Of a stretch of DNA of 33,237 nt, positions 7,469 through 14,248 are shown piece by piece. The stretch comes from CAYFMS01 sp964491425 (GTDB lineage: Bacteria > Patescibacteriota > Patescibacteriia > UBA9934), in the NCBI GenBank assembly GCA_964491425.1, contig CAZBFR010000002.1, positions 1 through 33,237 on the forward strand, read 5' to 3'. The translations under genes and the position numbers were made by a program. The notes under the pieces are model-generated. The model was given only the letters and a program-made list of their open reading frames with translations, did no database searches and had not been told where the DNA came from. Each line of letters begins with the position of its first letter. Position 1 is the stretch's first letter.

Positions 7469-8807
7469 ACTTTCCATTAACCATTACCTCAAAGTGTAAG
7501 TGCGTTCCCGTTGATCGTCCCGTCGTTCCACAAAGTCCAACCGCCTCACCCTTTACGACCTGTTGCCCGGCAACAACGTAGCGTTTAGCGTGGTGCGCGT
7601 AACGCGTAACGAGGCCGTTTCCGTGATCTACTTCGACCGTTTCTCCGTAGCCATTACGCCAACCCGAATACTTTACAATACCGTCCGCCGCCGCATAGTT
7701 ATTATTCGTGTACCCGCAGTCAATGTCGATTCCGGTGTGACTCCATCCGAATTTTTGCGTAATAATCGTAAGATCCGTTGGCCAGGTCATTGTTCCAGAT
7801 CCGGTTACCTTTGGAGCGACAGGGGATGGGGTTACGGCCGAAGATCCTCCGCTTGTACTTGGTCGAGGAGCTGTAACAACCGTGACAATTGGCTTACCGC
7901 CCGGAACGATAAGCGTTTCTCCTACCGTAAGGGAGCCGGCGTCAGGTAGTCCGTTAAAACTTAGGATCTGTTCAGTCGTTCCTCCATAGTTTTTCGCAAT
8001 CTTTGAAACGGTATCTCCGTTTTTAACTTGGTGCGTAATTCCGTCAACCGGAAGAATCGTAAGGGTCGCCCCAACACGCACCACACAACTTGATCGAAGA
8101 TTATTTGCCCAAATAATTGTATTTACGTCGAGATTAAACTTCTCCGCGATTCCTCCACAAGTATCGCCCGGCTCAACAACATATGTTTCAATTTTTGTTC
8201 GAGGCGCGCTCGAATCGTCCGTTGAAGCGGTTGGAATCGCAATAACCGGGCTTCCGCCAACGATCGACGTTTGCTCCTTTGGAACAAAGACAGCGCCGGC
8301 GGCCGCGTCAAACGACGAGAACGCATAATCTTGGCGGTAGCGCACCGTATTTCGATCAAGTATCTCCACCTCGGTTAGAGCGCGTTCTTCAATAATCTCC
8401 GCCTTCTCTTCAGCGACGAGTTGATACATTAGGCTTCGCTCCCCAAACGTCTCCGCCTTAACGTCACTCGCTCCAATATTCATTAAAATAATCGCGCCAA
8501 CAAGCGTCGTTACAATTACGTGGATCACGTATCGGTGCGTTAAAAACACCATGATTTTGTTCTTAGCGGGACGCGCAATCCGTTGAAGCGACCGTCTAGC
8601 GCCCAAAAAGAGCCGATAAACAGGGACAAGGAGCGAAATGATTACCCCAAATAAAAGGGAGAATGGCCAAAGAAAAAATCGCGCAATTCGAGAAGCTCCC
8701 GGCTTAAGTACAAGCGACAACCGTAGAAGTCGAAGGAGGATCGAAATGGCGATGTATTTGATTTTTTGGATAATAGCGCGCGGTAGAACCGCTTGGTCAT
8801 TATACAA
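7440..8807 (-). CDS. Membrane-anchored LysM / M23 peptidoglycan peptidase
   Basis: Secreted or anchored cell-wall hydrolase. Of 455 residues, two hydrophobic helices lie at about 43-68 and 94-113, followed by a linker, two LysM peptidoglycan-binding repeats (about 205-253, VEPGDTCGGIAEKFNLDVNT; about 256-300, VKNGDTVSKIAKNYGGTTEQ), a P/S/T linker and a C-terminal M23 domain (about 340-450). Zinc ligands are visible: HTGIDIDC (first H and D) and HLHFE, with HHAKRY between. The coordinates take the frame to a TTG at 8807, but a consensus promoter puts transcription start near 8792, downstream of that TTG; no ATG/GTG/TTG follows in frame before helix 1, so ATT at 8774 is a candidate start. 3' end overlaps comM. 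Confidence 0.9.
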   Translation of the reverse strand: MYNDQAVLPRAIIQKIKYIAISILLRLLRLSLVLKPGASRIARFFLWPFSLLFGVIISLLVPVYRLFLGARRSLQRIARPAKNKIMVFLTHRYVIHVIVTTLVGAIILMNIGASDVKAETFGERSLMYQLVAEEKAEIIEERALTEVEILDRNTVRYRQDYAFSSFDAAAGAVFVPKEQTSIVGGSPVIAIPTASTDDSSAPRTKIETYVVEPGDTCGGIAEKFNLDVNTIIWANNLRSSCVVRVGATLTILPVDGITHQVKNGDTVSKIAKNYGGTTEQILSFNGLPDAGSLTVGETLIVPGGKPIVTVVTAPRPSTSGGSSAVTPSPVAPKVTGSGTMTWPTDLTIITQKFGWSHTGIDIDCGYTNNNYAAADGIVKYSGWRNGYGETVEVDHGNGLVTRYAHHAKRYVVAGQQVVKGEAVGLCGTTGRSTGTHLHFEVMVNGKFMNPLSYVR

Positions 8808-8826
8808 GGTGGGCGCGAATCGTCAA
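8799..8826 (-). promoter_or_regulatory. Promoter of the LysM/M23 peptidase gene
   Basis: On the minus strand TTGACG (8826-8821), 16-nt spacer, perfect TATAAT (8804-8799). Predicted start near 8792. The -10 box overlaps codons 2-3 of the longest reading frame, which argues that translation starts further downstream. Confidence 0.75.
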
Positions 8827-8892
8827 GGCAAAAATTGCACTTTTTTGCCAAAGTTAGCGTAAAGCTACCCGCCAAATACGACCCATTTGTGA

Positions 8893-8921
8893 TTGACAAG
8901 AGGGGTAAACCTCGCTACACT
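8893..8921 (+). promoter_or_regulatory. Promoter of tig, near-leaderless transcript
   Basis: Perfect TTGACA at 8893-8898, 17-nt spacer, TACACT at 8916-8921. Predicted start about 8928, only some 4 nt before the tig ATG at 8932, so the mRNA is effectively leaderless. Confidence 0.85.
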
Positions 8922-8931
8922 CGGGGCACCT

Positions 8932-10218
8932 ATGTCATATACCATTGAGAAGGAAAACAATACCGCGAAAATCACTCTTACGATCGAAACAGCGCTCGTT
9001 GAAGAGGGAATGAAGCGAGCGGCACAAAGAATGAGTGAGCAAAGCGCTATTCCGGGCTTCCGCCCAGGAAAGGCAACGTACGAGGCGGTCAAGCAACGCG
9101 TTGGAGAAATGGCGCTTCTTGAGGCCTCTGCCGAGGAGCTTATCCGCGCGGCATTTGTCGAGGCGATGCTTAAAGAGGACCTCGAGACCGTTGGTCAGCC
9201 ACATTTTCATACAGAAGTTCTCGCACCGGGTAACGATATTATCGTTACCGCGGAGGTTGCGCTCTACCCACACGTAATTAAACTCGCTGATTATAAATCA
9301 ATGACGGTTACGAAGGAGGATCCAAAAGCCACCCCAGAACTCATCGAGGGAGCAAAGCGCGATCTACAAATGATGCGCACAAAAGAAATCCGCAAAGAAA
9401 AGGGAAGTACGCTTGAAAAGGGAGATAAGACAGTTGTAAACCTTGTAATGAAGCAGGGTGGTGTCGTTCTCGAGGGAGGCGAAGGAAAAAACCACGGAAT
9501 TTACACGGGGGAAGCGCACTATATTCCAGGACTTGTAGAAAAACTCCTTGGAGCGAAAGAAGAAGAGGTCAAATCGTTCACCCTTCCATTCCCTGAAACG
9601 CACTACCAAAAGCACCTCGCTGGAAAAGATGTTGATTTTGATGTGACAATTAACGAAATCTACAAGCTCGAGGCTCCGGAAATTGACGACGCCTTCGCGA
9701 AAACGCTTGGGCTAAACACGGCAAAAGAACTTGAAGATAAAATCGCGGAAAACATTACTGCAGAACGCACGCACGACGAATCCCTTCGCCAAGATAAAGC
9801 GATTCTCGACGCTATTTCCGCGAAATCTACCTTCGAAGAAATTCCGGAACTTCTTGTCAATCAAGAATTGAACAAGATGGTGATGGAACTCGAGCACACG
9901 ATCAAAGATCGAGGAATGGAGCTCGACGAATATCTAAAGTCAATCGGAAAATCGATCTCCGAACTTAAGCTCGAATTTACAAAAGGTGCCCTCGAGCGCA
10001 TCAAAGCCTCCCTTGTTCTTAAGTCGATTATCGAGAGCGAAAAAATCACCGTAAGCGAAGAAACGCTCGACAAAGAACTTGATCGAATCGCAGAAGGATA
10101 TAAAGAAAACGCCGAAGTAAAGAAACAAATTTACTCTCCGGAATACCGCGCCTATATCGAAATGCAGTTGAAAAATAAGGCGGCACTCGAATACCTAAAG
10201 GGTATCATGGTCAAATAA
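8932..10218 (+). CDS. tig: Trigger factor, ribosome-associated chaperone
   Basis: Binds ribosomal protein L23 at the exit tunnel and shields nascent chains. The 428-residue product shows the N-terminal ribosome-binding domain with the signature PGFRPGK at 41-47, a central FKBP-type PPIase domain (about 155-245, from GDKTVVNLVMKQGG to DVDFDVTINEIYKLEAPE), and the long helical C-terminal chaperone arms. A longer frame begins with TTG at 8893, but this TTG is the -35 box of the promoter, so the ATG at 8932 is the start. One nucleotide separates the stop from the CTG start proposed for the DUF167 gene. Confidence 0.97.
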   Translation: MSYTIEKENNTAKITLTIETALVEEGMKRAAQRMSEQSAIPGFRPGKATYEAVKQRVGEMALLEASAEELIRAAFVEAMLKEDLETVGQPHFHTEVLAPGNDIIVTAEVALYPHVIKLADYKSMTVTKEDPKATPELIEGAKRDLQMMRTKEIRKEKGSTLEKGDKTVVNLVMKQGGVVLEGGEGKNHGIYTGEAHYIPGLVEKLLGAKEEEVKSFTLPFPETHYQKHLAGKDVDFDVTINEIYKLEAPEIDDAFAKTLGLNTAKELEDKIAENITAERTHDESLRQDKAILDAISAKSTFEEIPELLVNQELNKMVMELEHTIKDRGMELDEYLKSIGKSISELKLEFTKGALERIKASLVLKSIIESEKITVSEETLDKELDRIAEGYKENAEVKKQIYSPEYRAYIEMQLKNKAALEYLKGIMVK

Positions 10219-10219
10219 T

Positions 10220-10480
10220 CTGATAATTACCGTTCACGCAAAACCAAAAAGCAATCGCACCCGTCTTCTTTCAATCGAAGAATCGGGTGCGTTTGTTATT
10301 GCGCTCCGTGCGCCCGCGGAACGCGGCCTTGCAAATAAGGAGCTCGTTCAGTTTCTTTCTAAAACACTGGGGATTCCTAAAACCTCAATCCATTTTCTCT
10401 ACGGGATGTCGGGAAAAACAAAGCACTTAAGTCTCCCGGACGAAACAAACCTCGAGGCGCTACGGGTGATCGATTCGTGA
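10220..10480 (+). CDS. DUF167/YggU-family protein with CTG (or AUU) start
   Basis: Small conserved protein of unknown function. The translated frame gives 86 residues matching DUF167: TVHAKPKSNRTRLL at the N terminus, VIALRAPAERGLANKELVQFLSKTLGIPK in the middle, then IHFLYGMSGKTKHLSL. There is no ATG, GTG or TTG between the in-frame stop at 10196 and the conserved beginning; available codons are CTG 10220, ATA 10223 and ATT 10226. CTG at 10220 is 1 nt after the tig TAA, matching the stop-N-start spacing of other gene pairs here, so coupled initiation at CTG is favoured. The 3' end overlaps yidD, on the other strand, by 21 nt. The gene is easily missed by start-codon-based callers. Confidence 0.85.
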   Translation: MIITVHAKPKSNRTRLLSIEESGAFVIALRAPAERGLANKELVQFLSKTLGIPKTSIHFLYGMSGKTKHLSLPDETNLEALRVIDS

Positions 10481-10699
10481 CGTTGCAAATGGATGACAAC
10501 GAAGAATCCGTCTACTTCCTCGAAAAATCCCAGAAATAACCCCGTACTTTAAAATTGCTTCGGCCGTATATTCGGAACAACTTGGATAAAATCGACAGGC
10601 GCCGAACGGGTAGAGGACCGAGAGAAGCCCGTGATCTGGCGATAGGGTCTTTTGGTAAAGGCGAATCGGGAGGACAACGAGCCGACGAAGGGCGTTCAT
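10460..10699 (-). CDS. yidD: Membrane protein insertion efficiency factor YidD
   Basis: Small, basic, membrane-associated protein that assists YidC-dependent insertion. The 79 residues carry the family signature: PIRLYQKTLSPDHGLL, then CRFYPSCSEYTAEAILKYG and the conserved Cys/His near RRILRCHPF. Length is typical. ATG at 10699 overlaps the rnpA stop by 4 nt, so translation is probably coupled in the order rpmH-rnpA-yidD found near many bacterial origins. The 3' end overlaps the convergent DUF167 gene. Confidence 0.95.
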   Translation of the reverse strand: MNALRRLVVLPIRLYQKTLSPDHGLLSVLYPFGACRFYPSCSEYTAEAILKYGVISGIFRGSRRILRCHPFATSRIDHP

Positions 10700-11037
10700 A
10701 GAAGCTTCGCGCGCGTTAAAAGACTCTCAATGCGCGATCGTTTCTCAGCAAAACTTAATTCAAGCGAAGGTCGCGAGACAAGAAGGAGAACGTCAACACC
10801 CGCCTTCGGCTCACGGATCATTTCCCTTACAATTTCTCGATACTGGCGTCGCAAGCGATTACGCTCTACGGCCCGTTTACTTACCTTTACGCCAACAATG
10901 AACGCAATCCGCATAGGATCACTATCTCCACGACGATACACCTTAACGCCAACCGCGGAATCGTAAACACTTTGGCCTTTTTTATAGGCGCGCTCAATAT
11001 CGGTTGTTTTACGAAGTCGGTGATTTGCGATTTTCAT
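10696..11037 (-). CDS. rnpA: Ribonuclease P protein component
   Basis: Protein subunit of RNase P, which matures tRNA 5' ends with the catalytic RNA. The 113-residue basic protein has the RNR signature in context SKRAVERNRLRRQYREIVRE, plus the typical N terminus (RLRKTTDIERAYKKGQSV). It lies 40 nt downstream of rpmH behind a terminator-like hairpin and overlaps yidD. ATG 11037 gives the expected length; no strong Shine-Dalgarno. Confidence 0.96.
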   Translation of the reverse strand: MKIANHRLRKTTDIERAYKKGQSVYDSAVGVKVYRRGDSDPMRIAFIVGVKVSKRAVERNRLRRQYREIVREMIREPKAGVDVLLLVSRPSLELSFAEKRSRIESLLTRAKLL

Positions 11038-11050
11038 ACCGCTAGAATAA

Positions 11051-11077
11051 CAGAAAAAGAAGGGGTTGTCCCTTCTT
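11051..11077 (-). terminator. Terminator/attenuator between rpmH and rnpA
   Basis: Perfect 8-bp hairpin (11057-11064 / 11070-11077, 5-nt loop) followed on the minus strand by a U-rich run at 11056-11052. It abuts the rpmH stop codon. Partial termination could make rpmH mRNA more abundant than rnpA mRNA. Confidence 0.65.
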
Positions 11078-11230
11078 TTATCTTGGCCGAGCCGACACGG
11101 TAAGACGCTTTCGTCCTTTCGCCCGTCGTCTCTTTAGGACAACGCGTCCTGTCGCTGATTTCATCCGCTTTCGGAATCCATGGACTTTTGCGCGTCGTCG
11201 CTTTTTCGGCTGATAAGTGCGCTTTGGCAT
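11078..11230 (-). CDS. rpmH: 50S ribosomal protein L34 (bL34)
   Basis: Very basic 50-residue ribosomal protein starting MPKRTYQPKKRRRAKVHGF and containing RKRMKSATGRVVLKRRRAKGRKRL, the standard L34 pattern. ATG is at 11230-11228. It is the first gene leftward from oriC and is transcribed away from dnaA, the usual bacterial arrangement. Confidence 0.97.
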   Translation of the reverse strand: MPKRTYQPKKRRRAKVHGFRKRMKSATGRVVLKRRRAKGRKRLTVSARPR

Positions 11231-11413
11231 AAAATGTAGACTGACTATAGCACTAGGGCCCTTTTCCGTCAACAAACCCCCGCTTGTCCACAGTTTAGTC
11301 GACTTATCCACAAAGTTATCCTCAAAATCCACACAAATGGCCGGCTTGTGAGCTGTGGATATGTGGTATATGATGACCCCGTCGTCACTAATTTGGAGGG
11401 GATTCCCCGACTC
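11231..11413. other. oriC: Probable replication origin, DnaA-box cluster upstream of dnaA
   Basis: The rpmH-dnaA intergenic region carries a row of DnaA-box-like nonamers: TTGTCCACA 11284-11292 (one mismatch), TTATCCACA 11304-11312 (perfect), TTATCCTCA 11316-11324, AAATCCACA 11325-11333, and on the minus strand ATATCCACA at 11362-11354. Spacing is tight (3-12 nt). An AT-rich unwinding candidate is not obvious here; the best one is in the dnaA-dnaN gap at 13029-13072. The location is the classic one for oriC. Confidence 0.75.
11346..11374 (+). promoter_or_regulatory. dnaA promoter with overlapping DnaA box, plus Shine-Dalgarno
   Basis: TTGTGA 11346-11351, 17-nt spacer, TATGAT 11369-11374; predicted start about 11381. 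A reverse DnaA box (11354-11362) lies between -35 and -10, so autorepression by DnaA is likely. GGAGGG at 11395-11400 is one of the few Shine-Dalgarno sequences at a resident gene. Confidence 0.65.
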
Positions 11414-12850
11414 ATGCTTATGAACACCCACGAACTGTGGCAAGCCGCCCTTGGCGAGCTTGAACTCAAACTTAGTAAGGCCCAATTCACTACTTGGTTT
11501 AGAAACACGTTCATCGCGAATGTGACCGATCAGGGATTTACCATCGCTGTTCCAAACACGTTCACGAAAACCTGGCTCGAGAAGAAATTCCATCGAGACA
11601 TCCTCCAAACACTCCAATCAATTACCGAGCAAACGATTCGTACACTCGAGTACCGTATCGAAACACGGCCAAGAGAGCCCGAGCCAGTCATTTTTGAAAA
11701 ACAACAACCGACCGAGAAACACGTCTACCTAGATATCCGCCCAGAACGAAGCGAAGAGACCGCTCAAGATCTCGGATTTACGAGCGAAAGCTTCGCGGGC
11801 TCCGAAGGAACGGGTTTTGATAAGGCTGGGGGACTTAACCGCCACTACGTATTTGATAATTACGTTGTCGGTAAACAAAACGAACTCGCACACGCGGCGT
11901 CCCAAGCCGTTGCCGCACAACCAGGAGGAACCTACAATCCACTTTTTATCTATGGAGGCGTAGGACTTGGAAAAACCCACCTCCTCCACGCCGTTGGAAA
12001 TGAAATCCTTCGAAGAAAACCGGGGAGCCGAGCTCTTTACGTAACGTGTGAAACGTTCACAAATGATTTTATTCAAGCAGTGCGCGGAGGAAAGGCAAAG
12101 GAATTCAAGGATCGCTACCGAAACGTAGACGTTCTTCTAATCGACGACATCCAGTTTATTACCGGAAAAGAAGGAACCCAAGAGGAGTTCTTTCACACCT
12201 TTAATGCTCTCCACCAAGAAAACAAACAAATCGTTATTTGCTCAGACCGCGCGCCAAAAGTCATTGCCGGCCTAGAAAAACGTCTTCTTTCGCGTCTTGA
12301 ATGGGGAATGCTTGTTGATATCGGCGCCCCAGACCTTGAAACACGAATCGCTATCCTCCACGCAAAGTGCCTTAACCGAGGAGTCCACTTCGAACGCGAA
12401 ATCCTCCACTATATTTGCGAGAACATCCAATCAAACGTCCGTGAACTCGAAGGAGCCTTGAATAAAATCATTGCCTGGCACCAATTTAAGAACCTCAAAG
12501 CGACGATTGATTCGATCAAACCCCTTATCGCAAGCTACGGATCGGATTCAATGAAGAAAACAATCTCTCCAAAGCAGATTATTATCACCGTTTCCGAGTA
12601 CTTCGATATCGACATGGACCACGTTCTAGGTAAAAGCAGAGAAAAGCGCCTCGCCTTCCCGCGACAAATTATTATGTATCTTCTTCGAGAAGAAATGAAG
12701 AGTTCCTACCCATCAATCGGTCAAGAACTTGGAGGACGTGACCACACAACAGCAATGCATGCCTACTCAAAGATTAAAGAGATGGTTGCGGAAAGCGAAA
12801 CCCTAAAACGAGACATCGAATTAATCAAACAAAAGCTCTACGCGACCTAG
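11414..12850 (+). CDS. dnaA: Chromosomal replication initiator protein DnaA
   Basis: AAA+ initiator that binds DnaA boxes and unwinds oriC. The 478-residue product has domain I (helical, about 1-85), a variable domain II, the AAA+ domain with Walker A GGVGLGKT (181-188), Walker B LLIDD (241-245) and the arginine-finger region GLEKRLLSRLEWGM, and the domain IV DnaA signature GGRDHTTAMHAYSKI (440-454). The frame is open upstream to 11348, but those codons overlap the promoter. ATG 11414 follows GGAGGG by 13 nt; ATG 11420 is the alternative, 19 nt away. Confidence 0.97.
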   Translation: MLMNTHELWQAALGELELKLSKAQFTTWFRNTFIANVTDQGFTIAVPNTFTKTWLEKKFHRDILQTLQSITEQTIRTLEYRIETRPREPEPVIFEKQQPTEKHVYLDIRPERSEETAQDLGFTSESFAGSEGTGFDKAGGLNRHYVFDNYVVGKQNELAHAASQAVAAQPGGTYNPLFIYGGVGLGKTHLLHAVGNEILRRKPGSRALYVTCETFTNDFIQAVRGGKAKEFKDRYRNVDVLLIDDIQFITGKEGTQEEFFHTFNALHQENKQIVICSDRAPKVIAGLEKRLLSRLEWGMLVDIGAPDLETRIAILHAKCLNRGVHFEREILHYICENIQSNVRELEGALNKIIAWHQFKNLKATIDSIKPLIASYGSDSMKKTISPKQIIITVSEYFDIDMDHVLGKSREKRLAFPRQIIMYLLREEMKSSYPSIGQELGGRDHTTAMHAYSKIKEMVAESETLKRDIELIKQKLYAT

Positions 12851-13073
12851 GGATAACCCTGGGGGTAAGTAAGGGGACAAAGAGGGTAGATCAAGGAGGC
12901 TGAAAGCCCCTCAAAACTTCTCCCCAACTCGTACCACGGTCGACTACACCAAGAGCCCACAGGCCACGTCACGTAAAACCCACGTCCCGCAAGCTCCGTT
13001 CACGTTATCCCCTCCGTCCACACCCCTTACTGTTATTACTGTCTTATATATAAAATATTTAAAATAAAGAACT
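12851..13073. other. dnaA-dnaN intergenic region with AT-rich patch
   Basis: No gene seen. A 7-bp hairpin (12846-12852/12857-12863) spans the dnaA stop codon but lacks a U tract. The left half is G-rich and the right half (to about 13027) strikingly C-rich with four CACGT words. The final 44 nt (13029-13072) are nearly all A/T and contain TAAAAT 8 nt before the dnaN GTG; this could be both an unwinding element and a -10 box for a leaderless dnaN mRNA. Confidence 0.45.
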
Positions 13074-14219
13074 GTGAAAGCATCCTGTACACAAGAGAAC
13101 TTACAAAGGGGGCTAGCAATCGTTTCAAGGGCAAGTACGAAAAACGTTAATCTTCCAATTCTCAATAATGTTTATATAGAAGCGGACGCCTCGGGAATTC
13201 AACTTGTTACAACAAACCTCGAGCTTGCCATTTCTTGTTCAATAAGAGGAAAGGTGGATCAGCAGGGAAGTTACACCGTTCCTTCAAAGCTTTTCTTTGA
13301 CGTTGTGTCACTCCTCCCAAACGACCGCGTCGATCTCGATCTCTATGACGATACGCTTTTTATCGCTTCTAAAAAAACGAAGACGAAGATGAAGGGAATG
13401 CCGTCCGCGGATTATCCGCTTGTTCCACCGGTTGAAGGTGGGGTTACATTTGGACTTTCTATTACGGCGCTCAAGGAGGCTCTCTCGCAGGTCATCTTCG
13501 CTTCTGCGACGAACGAGTCGCGTCCGGAGCTCGCGGGGGTTTATATCGCGTTTAATCACCTCGAGGAGGGCGAGGGGTCGGTAGTCTTTGCCGCGACAGA
13601 TAGCTATCGCCTAAGCGAAGTCGTTTCTCGCGTCTCGTCAGGTCCAAAGGAACCGATCTCGGTTATCGCGCCAAGTCGTACACTTGCCGAGGTGTTGCGG
13701 ATCATTTCCATGTACCAAGATGAACCGGACGCACCACCAACGGTTGACCTCCACCTCGGAGAAGGGCAGATGGTGTTTTCCTACGCGAATATCAAAGTTA
13801 CGAGTCGAACGATTGAAGGGCAATATCCAAATTATCGTCAAATCCTTCCAAAGGATAAGAAAACGGAAATTCTCCTTTCGAAGAAGGATTTTGCGCAGGC
13901 GATTAAGACCTCGAGTCTTTTTTCACGGAACGGACTAAACGACGTCGCGATTAAGATCCGAGAATCCCTCGACGGAATCGACTTGCAGGGGGCGGATGCA
14001 GCCCGCGGAGAGAATACGATTGGAATTGACGGACCTGTCGACGGCGAGGCAAAAAACATTGTTCTTAACTATCGCTACCTTCTCGACGGCGTGAATGCGA
14101 TTGATGCGGAGGAGCTTGTTCTTGGAGTCCTTGATAAAGATCGCCCTTGTACCCTCGTTCCTCGCGTTATGCCCGAAGACCGTCGTCAGATTTACTTGAT
14201 CATGCCTATTCGGCAATAA
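13074..14219 (+). CDS. dnaN: DNA polymerase III beta subunit, sliding clamp
   Basis: Ring-shaped processivity clamp for replicative polymerase. The 381 residues match the three-domain clamp: N terminus KASCTQENLQRGLAIVSRAS, NLPILNNVYIEA, LELAISCSI, then SYRLSEVV (about residue 180), and C-terminal IVLNYRYLLDGVNAI with the final LIMPIRQ typical of clamps. Start is GTG at 13074, with no Shine-Dalgarno and an AT-rich run directly upstream. Position after dnaA is standard. Confidence 0.97.
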   Translation: MKASCTQENLQRGLAIVSRASTKNVNLPILNNVYIEADASGIQLVTTNLELAISCSIRGKVDQQGSYTVPSKLFFDVVSLLPNDRVDLDLYDDTLFIASKKTKTKMKGMPSADYPLVPPVEGGVTFGLSITALKEALSQVIFASATNESRPELAGVYIAFNHLEEGEGSVVFAATDSYRLSEVVSRVSSGPKEPISVIAPSRTLAEVLRIISMYQDEPDAPPTVDLHLGEGQMVFSYANIKVTSRTIEGQYPNYRQILPKDKKTEILLSKKDFAQAIKTSSLFSRNGLNDVAIKIRESLDGIDLQGADAARGENTIGIDGPVDGEAKNIVLNYRYLLDGVNAIDAEELVLGVLDKDRPCTLVPRVMPEDRRQIYLIMPIRQ

Positions 14220-14223
14220 AAAA

Positions 14224-14248
14224 GCCCCCGGTTCGGGGGTCTTTTTTT
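14224..14248. terminator. Bidirectional terminator between dnaN and the PBP gene
   Basis: Hairpin arms 14225-14230 and 14234-14239 (CCCCCG/CGGGGG, loop GTT), with T7 on the plus side (14242-14248) and A-rich sequence on the left acting as the U tract for the minus strand. It ends the convergent dnaN and PBP transcripts and overlaps the PBP stop codon. Confidence 0.85.

Noticed and set aside
12846..12863. Terminator at the end of dnaA
   Set aside because: A 7-bp hairpin spans the stop codon but is followed by G-rich sequence, not a T tract.
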